From: Paenibacillus lautus NBRC 15380
Lineage (GTDB): Bacteria; Bacillota; Bacilli; Paenibacillales; Paenibacillaceae
NCBI RefSeq assembly: GCF_004000945.1
Contig: NZ_BIMF01000009.1
Location: 62,001-126,000 of the forward strand
Direction of reading: 5' to 3'
Length of the DNA stretch: 64,000 nucleotides
The stretch's first letter is position 1; each line of letters begins with the position of its first letter. Position numbers and translations under genes: made by a program. Shown here in pieces: positions 39,168 to 47,363 of the stretch. The notes under the pieces are model-generated. The model saw only the letters and a program-made list of their open reading frames with translations, was not told where the DNA came from and did no database searches.

Positions 39168-40430
39168 TTAATTGGAGCTAACTATCGACGCAAGGAGCTG
39201 CTCGTATTCGGCAAATGTACGGCGATACAGCTTCGATCGATCGATACGTCCGCTCATTCGCTCTAGTACCTGGGTTAAAAATCTCGGAAACACTTCATAG
39301 ATAAACTCGGGATCGATATCCTTGAAATCGTCGCCGTGGATCGTTCCCGTAAAGCCGCTGTATCCGATCTGAATGCAAGGCATCATGAAGGCCAGATCGC
39401 CAATGTCCCCTGCCGCGCTAATGGCGTTATTGTTCCAAATATGGGATATCTCCTCGTTATCCTGGAACGCCTCCAACACGAATTCGGACAAATACCGGTC
39501 CTGAACGAACGGCAAATATCCCATCTGCGTCTTAATCTCGACCTCGCCTTGAAGTGCCAGCGCACTGCCCCTGGCCGCATCATCCATTTTGGAGGCCGCT
39601 TCCTTCATGTAGTCGACCGACTGGGTGCGCAAATCGCTGCCCACCGTAATCCGATTTGGAATGACGTTTGTCGACATGTCGGACTCCAGGACGATCGGAT
39701 TCATGCGGACCTTCTCACTGTCCTTCATCTGCTGTCTGCTGAGGCCTAACGCCACATTGAACAGGGTCGACATGCTGTAGGCATTTTTGGCGGAGAAAGG
39801 ATCGAAACCCGCATGGGTTGCTTTTCCGGTAAACGTATAATGCTTATATAAGAATCCAGCCAGGTCGCAGTTGATTTCGATCGTGCGCTCCGCAAACTCT
39901 CCACCCATGGCGTGTACGCATAGTCCGATGTCAATATCGTCGAACACACCGAGTTTCATCGCTTCGGGTTTCCCTCCGTAATAGGAGATCTTACCGCTTC
40001 CGAGCAGCTCGTCCCTATAGGCAAGATCCAAATACTCCTCAGCTGGAATGAAAATAAACGTTATTCTATAATCAAGGGTTTCGTACGCCTTTGATTCAAA
40101 ATAATGTTTGTACAAAGCCAGTGCGATCGCCACCTGCGTATAATGACCGCAATTGTGTGCCGCCCCCGTCTCCTTATCTGATCGCCAATGAGTAGGAGCG
40201 TATACAGCATCCAACTCCGCAATAAAAGCGATATTCAGCAGCTTGCCGCTGCCGAGGGTTGTCCGAAGCCCGGTTGTGCTGAATGATTGCAGCTCGATAT
40301 CCGGATTTACCTTCTTCAAAAAATCGGTCACAGTTTGATTGGTCTTAAATTCTTTGTAGCCAAGTTCGGGGTTATCGAATATAGTCCGTCCAACTCCAGC
40401 AATTTCTTCGTACTGTTCTTTAAAGCTCAT
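39168..40430 (-). CDS. M20 amidohydrolase / peptidase (AbgB-like)
   Basis: Cytoplasmic binuclear-metal hydrolase of 420 residues. The metal-site motif IAELDAVYAP and NCGHYTQVAIAL, then EEYLDL, and a C-terminal metal His in GTIHGDDFKDID. The dimerisation domain spans about 185-300 (HYTFTGKATHAGFDPFSAKN). The family cleaves acyl-amino acids, aminobenzoyl-glutamate or dipeptides. AAGGAGG lies 5 nt before the ATG. It is the first gene of an operon with DUF3100 and a small membrane protein. Confidence 0.9.
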   Translation of the reverse strand: MSFKEQYEEIAGVGRTIFDNPELGYKEFKTNQTVTDFLKKVNPDIELQSFSTTGLRTTLGSGKLLNIAFIAELDAVYAPTHWRSDKETGAAHNCGHYTQVAIALALYKHYFESKAYETLDYRITFIFIPAEEYLDLAYRDELLGSGKISYYGGKPEAMKLGVFDDIDIGLCVHAMGGEFAERTIEINCDLAGFLYKHYTFTGKATHAGFDPFSAKNAYSMSTLFNVALGLSRQQMKDSEKVRMNPIVLESDMSTNVIPNRITVGSDLRTQSVDYMKEAASKMDDAARGSALALQGEVEIKTQMGYLPFVQDRYLSEFVLEAFQDNEEISHIWNNNAISAAGDIGDLAFMMPCIQIGYSGFTGTIHGDDFKDIDPEFIYEVFPRFLTQVLERMSGRIDRSKLYRRTFAEYEQLLASIVSSN

Positions 40431-40461
40431 AGCTGCCTCCTTCTTGATGAAAATAATTCTT

Positions 40462-40491
40462 ATGTTATTTTAATTCTCTTAATTATGTCAA
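40462..40491 (-). promoter_or_regulatory. Promoter of the M20/DUF3100 operon
   Basis: TTGACA (40491-40486), 18 nt, TAACAT (40467-40462) on the minus strand, about 30 nt upstream of the M20 start. Confidence 0.65.
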
Positions 40492-40723
40492 TAAAAATCA
40501 CGTTATATTATTTTTCTATAAAGGTAATCAGAATTTGATATAACTCGCTCTTCCCACACCATGATTAAAACTGTCAACAGCTCAACACCTATTTTCTACC
40601 ATTATAAAAAAATTACACCTTTTTTTCTGTAAAGCGTTAAAAACCTCTAGTTTAATCTCCTATGTAAGAAAAGTGAACAGAACACGTTAAAAATTTTCAA
40701 CTGAGTTATGACTCTAGCCCAAA

Positions 40724-40875
40724 CTGCTGGCCCTGCTGTATCTCGGCGTAAAAGACATTCACCTAGGGCCGATGCCTTCCTCTCGCCGAACGTGGCCGAA
40801 ATTCTCGTCCACAAGTTCGGAATCGGCGGCATTACAAATGTGGAAGAGGATATGAAGAGATTCCTAGGCGCGTAG
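40724..40875 (+). pseudogene. hcp: C-terminal remnant of hydroxylamine reductase (Hcp)
   Basis: The plus strand encodes [16 protein letters not shown], then after a frameshift near 40773 [20 protein letters not shown] and [13 protein letters not shown] followed by a stop. This is the unmistakable end of the hybrid-cluster protein Hcp (HLGPTLPAFLSPNV block). Everything upstream is missing and the preceding 290 bases show nothing coding. The original terminator is kept directly downstream. Confidence 0.8.
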
Positions 40876-40895
40876 AAGGGCTTTCGTGCAAGAAA

Positions 40896-40929
40896 GACCG
40901 TCAGGGGAGTTCGCCCTGACGGTCCTTTT
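40896..40929 (+). terminator. Terminator after the hcp remnant
   Basis: Perfect stem GACCGTCAGGG / CCCTGACGGTC followed by TTTT, 20 nt past the remnant's stop. Confidence 0.85.
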
Positions 40930-41038
40930 GAGTTTGAAGATATTCGAGATTTGTAATCGTGTCCGTGCGTAGTTTTGTTGCAGCCGGATCTAGCTTTTCC
41001 CGATAAATGAACGATTTAGAACACGCATTCCGTGGCGA

Positions 41039-41386
41039 TTAAAGGACGCTTAAGCAATTCCATCCGGTATTGGCGGATATAAAAGAGGCAAGCTCCCAGC
41101 CCATTCGGTAATGCGTCTGATAGCCGGGATGATATCGGCCGCCCCATCCTTCCACCTCTGGATGAATCAGTCCTAAATCCACTAAAAACACCTTCCCGCT
41201 TCCACTTTGATTGAAATAGGTCACCACCTTATTCACACTCGCAAGATAGTTGTTATTCATGGTTCCAACACAGCAAAAGATATAGGGATCGTTATACTTT
41301 TCCAGGATAACCCGGATAAATTCAATATAAGCGGCAATATATGCCTCATCATCAATTGGCGTAGAATAATCGTTCTGGCCAAGTCG
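41039..41386 (-). pseudogene. C-terminal remnant of a GDSL/CE2-type esterase
   Basis: Minus-strand open frame encoding LGQNDYSTPIDDEAYIAAYI, KYNDPYIFCCVGTMNN, VVTYFNQSGSGKVFLVDLGL, then HPGYQTHYRMGWELASFI. The LGxND block and the final HP-x4-H motif with the catalytic His fit carbohydrate-esterase SGNH enzymes (CE2-like acetylxylan esterase). The nucleophile-Ser domain is absent; the frame runs into the terminator hairpin at 41388-41436, so the front was lost by deletion or insertion there. Confidence 0.65.
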
Positions 41387-41387
41387 A

Positions 41388-41436
41388 AAAGGACCTCTTC
41401 CGGTAAAGCACCTCAGTGCTTTTCGGAAAGGTCCTT
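41388..41436 (-). terminator. Long hairpin after the secreted propeller gene
   Basis: Outer arms AAGGACCT / AGGTCCTT with an extended, imperfect inner stem around GGTAAAGCAC and GTGCTTTTCGG. It lies about 30 nt after the stop at 41465 and ends that transcription unit on the minus strand. Confidence 0.65.
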
Positions 41437-41464
41437 ATTCGGTTATTTTAAGTAGTCTGGCGCT

Positions 41465-43096
41465 CTATTGACCGGTTGTTCCTTGAACCGGCTCAAGCCC
41501 TAGCTTTGGATTCGCCAAGTCGAGTTTATACATGACTTGATTGTAGTTATACCGCGGCGTTGGGACATGATTCGTGAATGTATTCGTATAGGTTCCTTCG
41601 AAATAGATGACCCGGCCGCCGTCCTTGTTGAAGTGTTTATGCTGGGCTACGTTATAAAAAGTATAGTCGTTATGCGTAACGATATGCTTGGCATTGGTCC
41701 AAGGACCATGGGGCGATGGTGCTTCCGCGTACCAGATTTCTCCGAGCACCGACGTCTTGCCCTGCAGCTGCTGTCCGATCATCACGTAGCGCTGCCGGTA
41801 ATCGTTCCATTCGATGGAGCTTGAGGCGATTTCCACCGCTTCGCCGGTATCTGCATCTTTCAATTGATAATAGTGCGGGTCGTCCGCTTGGATCAGACCT
41901 AATTGAATCAGTTCCTTCTCTTGATTTTGGGTAAGCGGAGGGGTGTTCTTTTTCCAGCCCCATATCAGCTTGCCGTTCGCGTCGCGTTCCAGGGACGTTT
42001 GAGCCCCGTCGTATGTTGTTCCCGGCGTCAGGCTCGTAAACGATTCGTATTGGGTATAGTCGATGATGGCATCATAGCTGGCCGCAACGCGCAAATTCGG
42101 CATCCGGTGTTCGGTAAAGAGCCAGTAGCCCGAACCGTTCTCCTCATAATAGGTCGCTTGGCCGCCCGGATGGCGCCAATCGTCCTTGGAAGGGAACTGG
42201 ACGACCTGCTCGAACTCCTTCGTATTGTCGTTAAAGGCAAGAATGCCGAAGGCGGTGGGTTCAGGATTGTGCGTGCTGTAGCCGGCGAGCAGACGCTCCT
42301 GTCCGGCGCTGTCCTTGGCGGTCATCAGACCGAATACCCAGGCTATGCCTGCACCGTCAGGCAGAGGCGGAACCAAACTTTTGACGAAGCCGTCGTCTTT
42401 CGTAAAATAGTCCAGATTTACGCCGACATCCGGGTCCAGTCCCCCCTTACTTGGAAGCTTGGAAGTCGCACCCGTCACGCGGAAGTTCCCCAGCGGATAG
42501 GCCGGTCTGTCCGTATCGCCCCAGAACCAGTACAGTTTATTGTTGTACTCGATCGTCTGCACGGAATCCTGTCCCATGACCAAGCCGTTGATCAGCGGCT
42601 CCTTAATGGGCGGCTTCTGGCCAACGAGTAAGCTGTCGCGATAAATGCCTTGGCCTGTCAGCCGGTACAGCCGCTCTGCAATGTTGATCCGATTCATCTC
42701 GAGCGTAATCATGCCCCCGGGTGTGATCTGTACGGCCTGCCCCCGGTTGCCGAACATGTCGGCGGGGATGTCGTAGCCGTCACTCGACATATGGAAGAAG
42801 ACCGTCTGATCCATCAGACCTGGCTCGTCGAATGCCACAATACCGGCACTGTCCGTATAATACAGCACACTGTTCGTCGTCTTCAGTTGGACATGAGGAA
42901 TGCCCCTGCCTGTCTCGGCATCCACGACCTTGATCATGAATGGCTTCTGGACCTTTATCTTCTCGGTGCTCACATCCTGCTCGGCGCTGCTTCCGGCTGC
43001 CTGCGCTGCTATCGCGGCCCCCGGCGCCGTCATGGCCATCAGCAGGATGCAAGTCCATATCCCCGCACGTTTCCACTGTTTCATTTTCATTTTCAT
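41465..43096 (-). CDS. Secreted propeller-like protein with N-terminal CarboxypepD-type domain
   Basis: 543 residues from ATG 43096, which follows GGGAGG by 8 nt. A basic N-terminus and hydrophobic segment end in AIAAQAA, a signal-peptidase I site. Residues about 45-130 form a carboxypeptidase-regulatory-like beta domain (PFMIKVVDAETGRGIPHVQL). The remainder has blade-like repeats with Trp/Asp motifs (NKLYWFWGDTDRPAYPLGNF, GSGYWLFTEHRMPNL, GEIWYAEAPSPHGPW), as in GH43/GH130- or DUF4185-like five-blade propellers. It may be an extracellular glycan-active or glycan-binding protein; no catalytic triad was assigned. Confidence 0.65.
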   Translation of the reverse strand: MKMKMKQWKRAGIWTCILLMAMTAPGAAIAAQAAGSSAEQDVSTEKIKVQKPFMIKVVDAETGRGIPHVQLKTTNSVLYYTDSAGIVAFDEPGLMDQTVFFHMSSDGYDIPADMFGNRGQAVQITPGGMITLEMNRINIAERLYRLTGQGIYRDSLLVGQKPPIKEPLINGLVMGQDSVQTIEYNNKLYWFWGDTDRPAYPLGNFRVTGATSKLPSKGGLDPDVGVNLDYFTKDDGFVKSLVPPLPDGAGIAWVFGLMTAKDSAGQERLLAGYSTHNPEPTAFGILAFNDNTKEFEQVVQFPSKDDWRHPGGQATYYEENGSGYWLFTEHRMPNLRVAASYDAIIDYTQYESFTSLTPGTTYDGAQTSLERDANGKLIWGWKKNTPPLTQNQEKELIQLGLIQADDPHYYQLKDADTGEAVEIASSSIEWNDYRQRYVMIGQQLQGKTSVLGEIWYAEAPSPHGPWTNAKHIVTHNDYTFYNVAQHKHFNKDGGRVIYFEGTYTNTFTNHVPTPRYNYNQVMYKLDLANPKLGLEPVQGTTGQ

Positions 43097-43557
43097 TTCT
43101 CTTACCTCCCGACCTTTATCGTTTTGATACAAAGAAATCGTTGCATTGACCCGATACCGTCTGTTCAAACCATATCTACAGCCATGGGTACGAAATAACT
43201 CTGGATGCGTTTGCTATCGCGGTCAAGCAATCGAAGTGAAGCTAAAGCGGCATCGCTTCTCCGTTGATGAACTCCTCACTGACCACCTCCTTTCGCAGCA
43301 TGGGAGCAATGTTCGAGATCGAGCAATAAAAAAAACGTCTATCAACGTGCATTTTCAATGAAGCCAGACCACATTTAGCGGAAGTTTTTCTTACGATATG
43401 AGGAAGCCCCGTCTCGAAGCTTATAATGTAAGCGAATATAATATTCTTTGTGAGTAACAGCCGCTCAAGCTGCGCGGCTGTTCTCTGTATAGAAATGTCT
43501 TTCGAACCCATAAATCTGCTTATGAGGAATTATTCGAAACAACTAAGACAGTTGACG
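43097..43557. other. Intergenic stretch, no convincing gene
   Basis: It holds an inverted repeat ACAGCCGC/GCGGCTGT near 43458-43485 and a minus-strand open frame of 89 codons without a ribosome site (see rejected items). The promoter for the secreted-protein gene must lie here but was not resolved. Confidence 0.4.
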
Positions 43558-44226
43558 TCAGGAGCCGATTCGCATGCGCGACCAATCGAAGCCGATCGCC
43601 TCCAGCAGAGCGCGCCCAATTAGCAGATGACCCGTCAAGCTCGGATGCACCCGGTCGGACGCCAGCGCAGTAGGATGCACGTAGTCGAAATGGCTGGCGA
43701 AAGCTGCCTGCGTATCCACAAACAATGCGCCTACACGCTCCGCAACCCTCTTGGCTGCGCGTCCGAATTCATCCATCCGGCTGCGCATACGATCTTGGTC
43801 ATTCGGCTCCAGATAGAACGGCGTCATGATCACGAGTCCTTGCAGACCGGGCAGCGCTGAACGCACTAGTTCTTCCAGGGTCTGCTCATTTTCTTCAAGG
43901 CTCACATGCGACTCCGGAACCGCAGGTTGGTCGAACTGCCGCCATACATCGTTGATGCCGATCATGACCGTTAACCAATCCGGATTCAGATCCAGCACGT
44001 CCGTCTGCCATCTGGCCTGCAAATCCCGAACCGTATTGCCGCCGATGCCCATATTCGTCACGCGAATAAAGAGCTCGGGATATGCCGCCTGCAGCATCCC
44101 GTCTACGAGTGCGGCATACCCTTTACCGACGCCCTGGAACAGCCCTTCCCCGTATGGATATTTACGCTCGCAGTCGGTGATCGAGTCGCCGATCATGACT
44201 AGGCGTTGTCCTTCTTTCAGCTTCAT
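43558..44226 (-). CDS. SGNH/GDSL hydrolase (acetylesterase type)
   Basis: 222 residues, cytoplasmic. Block I MIGDSITD has nucleophile Ser15, block II NMGIGGNTVRDL has the oxyanion Gly, block III IGINDVW has Asn, and block V is SDRVHPSLTGH with the Asp-x-x-His pair. Family members remove acetyl groups from sugars. The start overlaps the alpha-mannosidase stop by 4 nt, so it may deacetylate imported mannosides before or after hydrolysis. It ends the mannoside operon. Confidence 0.92.
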   Translation of the reverse strand: MKLKEGQRLVMIGDSITDCERKYPYGEGLFQGVGKGYAALVDGMLQAAYPELFIRVTNMGIGGNTVRDLQARWQTDVLDLNPDWLTVMIGINDVWRQFDQPAVPESHVSLEENEQTLEELVRSALPGLQGLVIMTPFYLEPNDQDRMRSRMDEFGRAAKRVAERVGALFVDTQAAFASHFDYVHPTALASDRVHPSLTGHLLIGRALLEAIGFDWSRMRIGS

Positions 44227-47200
44227 CCCTTGTTCCTCCCATTCAATTGGAGTCGAATCGTCTTCACCTCGAACGGACGGAACTGAAGCAGTACGTTTCC
44301 GCCCTCGTGCGGCAATTCCGCATTCTTTTCTTCCAGCATATTTGCTTCATAAACAACCTTAACGGACAGCCCAACGTGAAGCTCGCACGCTACGGAGGCT
44401 CCCTTGCTCTCGTACAGACGCACGATCCAATCGCCCGAACCGTCTTCGGCAAGCTTGACCGTCTCCGCGATCACATTGGCTTGATCGATGCAGAGCAGCG
44501 ATTGCTCCTCCCGGCTTCCTCCAGACACGAGGCTGACAGGATAGTTCAGCTCGTAGGCTTCCCGCACGACAGGACTGCCTAGGAACGCGCCGTTCCAGAA
44601 CGTAAATCCATATGTAAAATGATGTGTCCCTTGATCGGACGTCTCATCCGGCCACGTCGGAGCTCGAAGCAGCGTTAGGCTCATCGTGTTGTCGTTGACG
44701 GAAATCCCGTATTTGCAATCGTTCAGCAGCGCGAAGCCGCGATTCGCTTCTGCAAGCGCCGACCACTTATGCTGAACCACTTCGTAACGATCCGCATCAT
44801 GCGGACGCGAAGCATGATTCGGCCTCTTGACGTAACCGAACTGAATTTCCTGCAGCGACTCGTTCGCATGAACGCGAACAGGGAAATCGACTTTTAGCAG
44901 CTTGTTCTTCTCTCGCCAGTGAATCGTTGTATGGAATTCCACCCGGCGGCTGCCGGCACAAAGCCGGATATCCTGGATCAGGGTCGATTGGTTCAGTTCG
45001 CGCTGAACCCGAATATTGGCGAAGAGCGGGCCGTTTGCGGTAACGGATACCTTGGCGCTTGTTTTCAGCTCGATGGGTGCCAAGCGGTAGCGCCGATCGA
45101 GCTCCCAAGCATCGAAATCCGAATTTTGATCCCGGTACATCCGCATGACGTTGCAGCGATCCGCCGCCCATTCCGTGCCGGTCTCCTTGTCAAAAATACG
45201 CGTAAACTCGCCCTGTTCGTTCATTTCGAGCACGATCCATTCGTTCTCCATATGCGATTCCGTTGCAAGGACTGCAGACACGGCAGAAACATCCGCCGTT
45301 TCCGGTCCCGCCTTGTATGTCGACCAGCCCATGGAAGGAGCTTCCACCTCGGCATAACGAACGCCTTCATGCAATTGCACCGGCATAACCGCTCCATTCC
45401 CGTCCGCAATTCCGTGGACGCCGGCAGGCAGCGCGACCAGTTCCTTTCTCGGCCAGGACAGGGAATTAAAGACGGTAACCCGGGAGACATCGTCGTCCGT
45501 GAGCGCATCTCTTGCGTCTGAAGCCATGTCATATACGTTCTGATTCAATTCCTTCAGTTCCAGCTGCGCCTCTTCGTGAACGCGATGGATGGATGAGCCC
45601 GGCAGAATATCGTGGAATTGGTGCAGCAGCAGAACCTTCCATAGCCGGTCCATATCCTTGTAAGGGTAGGCCCGGTTAAACAGCATCTCCGCCGCAGCCC
45701 CCCAAAGCTCTGCCTCGCGGAAACCGATTTCTGCCTTTCGGTTCAGCTTTTTGATGATCGCTTGCGTCGTATACGTCCCGCGGTGAGCCGGATAATAGAG
45801 CTCCCCTACATATTTGGCATCAGGGATGCCTTTTTCGATCTGATCCTCAAAAAATTCGATCGGCGAGCCATGCTTCGTCTTGGGAACGCCCTCCAAATTG
45901 CCGAGCCTGCGCATAAACTCGAGATCATCCCGATTGGAGCCGCCGCCTCCGTCGCCGTGTCCGAACTGCGTGAGCCGCGTGGAAATTCCCTCAAGCTGGA
46001 CTCGATCGCTCCACTGATGGATTAAGAACGACGGGTTGATCCGAATCGGGTAGTAATCGCCGTAGTTCATCAGATGCGTCAAAATTTGCGAGCCGTCGAT
46101 TCCTTCCCACATGAACGTATTATACGGGAACGGGTCCGCTACATTATCATAAGTACCGAACAATTTTGTAGACGCGAAATAATGGATCCCGCAGCCCTTC
46201 ATAATTTGCGGCAGGTTTCCGGAATAGCCGAATACGTCAGGCAGCCACAGCATCTCGTTGTCCACGCCGAATTCATCCTTGAAGAACCGCTTGCCATGCA
46301 TCGCCTGGCGGATCAGGCTCTCGCCGCTGGGCAGATTCGTATCAGGCTCTACCCACATGGAGCCTTCGGGAATGATCCTTCCTTCCTTCACCGCCTGTTT
46401 GATTCGCGCATACAGCTCTGGATACAACGTCTTGACCAGTTGGAACAAATACGGCTGGCTCTGGGTGTAAGTATATTCCGGATATTCGTCCATGAGCGCC
46501 AACTGATTGGACAGGGTCCGCGCAATCTTCCGCTTCGTCTCCGCGATCGGCCACAGCCAGGCGACATCCAGGTGGGACTGTCCCATCAGGTACAGGGTCG
46601 GCGCCGTTGAACCGTTCACGCAGGAGAGGAGCGGCTCCATCAACTTCCGGCACTGTTTTGCGTTCTCACAGAGCGATTCCTGACGCAGGGTCAGGTCAAT
46701 CGTCGCGAACACCTGAGTCAGGCAACGATCAACCTCCGCAACCCGGAGGGATTTGGCATCCAGATGATTGCGAAGATCGTACAAGCATTCCAAATCGATG
46801 AAAAACTGGTAGACTTCCTCTTCCAAAACGCAGAGCTGCGACTCTCCGAACGTCGGCTGAGAATCCGCATGGCCGGCGTACGCCTCCGCGACGATTTCAA
46901 ATGCCTCGCCGGCTTTCGCCGAACGGGTTAAAGTTACGTAATGATGGTTAAGGTCCTTTGCGCCGCTCACGATGCCGTTTATATATATGGTCGCTTCGGA
47001 TCCAAAATCAAGCATGGCCACAAGCCGCTTGCCTTCAGCCTCCTCGGGAACGACGATGGCCCCACGGAACCAGCCGTATCCCCAGTTTTCTCCCCACCGT
47101 TGACCCGGAGCGAAACTCTCAAACGGTTGTCCATCCATTTCATGAATAAACAGTTGTTCCATGGTCGTAAAACCGGAAAAATCGATAGCAGAAAGCTTCG

Positions 47201-47270
47201 TCATCATAAATTGATTTCTTTTGTGTAGCAGCTTTTCCACATGGAATAAAATCTCTTTCTTTTCATTCAA
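44223..47270 (-). CDS. Alpha-mannosidase, GH38
   Basis: Cytoplasmic zinc-dependent alpha-mannosidase of 1015 residues. N-terminal sandwich (about 1-210), then the GH38 barrel with zinc ligands in GQSHLDVAWLWP (His233, Asp235), nucleophile Asp310 in SMWVEPDTN, and GHGDGGGGSNRDDLE; beta-rich domains complete the C-terminus. It lies between the binding lipoprotein (94 nt upstream) and the esterase. Alpha-mannosyl N- or O-glycan fragments are the probable substrates of the importer. Confidence 0.96.
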   Translation of the reverse strand: MNEKKEILFHVEKLLHKRNQFMMTKLSAIDFSGFTTMEQLFIHEMDGQPFESFAPGQRWGENWGYGWFRGAIVVPEEAEGKRLVAMLDFGSEATIYINGIVSGAKDLNHHYVTLTRSAKAGEAFEIVAEAYAGHADSQPTFGESQLCVLEEEVYQFFIDLECLYDLRNHLDAKSLRVAEVDRCLTQVFATIDLTLRQESLCENAKQCRKLMEPLLSCVNGSTAPTLYLMGQSHLDVAWLWPIAETKRKIARTLSNQLALMDEYPEYTYTQSQPYLFQLVKTLYPELYARIKQAVKEGRIIPEGSMWVEPDTNLPSGESLIRQAMHGKRFFKDEFGVDNEMLWLPDVFGYSGNLPQIMKGCGIHYFASTKLFGTYDNVADPFPYNTFMWEGIDGSQILTHLMNYGDYYPIRINPSFLIHQWSDRVQLEGISTRLTQFGHGDGGGGSNRDDLEFMRRLGNLEGVPKTKHGSPIEFFEDQIEKGIPDAKYVGELYYPAHRGTYTTQAIIKKLNRKAEIGFREAELWGAAAEMLFNRAYPYKDMDRLWKVLLLHQFHDILPGSSIHRVHEEAQLELKELNQNVYDMASDARDALTDDDVSRVTVFNSLSWPRKELVALPAGVHGIADGNGAVMPVQLHEGVRYAEVEAPSMGWSTYKAGPETADVSAVSAVLATESHMENEWIVLEMNEQGEFTRIFDKETGTEWAADRCNVMRMYRDQNSDFDAWELDRRYRLAPIELKTSAKVSVTANGPLFANIRVQRELNQSTLIQDIRLCAGSRRVEFHTTIHWREKNKLLKVDFPVRVHANESLQEIQFGYVKRPNHASRPHDADRYEVVQHKWSALAEANRGFALLNDCKYGISVNDNTMSLTLLRAPTWPDETSDQGTHHFTYGFTFWNGAFLGSPVVREAYELNYPVSLVSGGSREEQSLLCIDQANVIAETVKLAEDGSGDWIVRLYESKGASVACELHVGLSVKVVYEANMLEEKNAELPHEGGNVLLQFRPFEVKTIRLQLNGRNKG

Positions 47271-47363
47271 GGTTTCTCACATCCTATGGTTTCGTTATCT
47301 ATGACCCTATCGCCTTGCGACATGCCGACCCTCCGCTGAGGCCTTCCAGCGAAGGGTCGATTT

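Noticed and set aside
43242..43511. Minus-strand open frame of 89 codons
   Set aside because: No ribosome site, passes through an inverted repeat, and the sequence has no recognisable domain.
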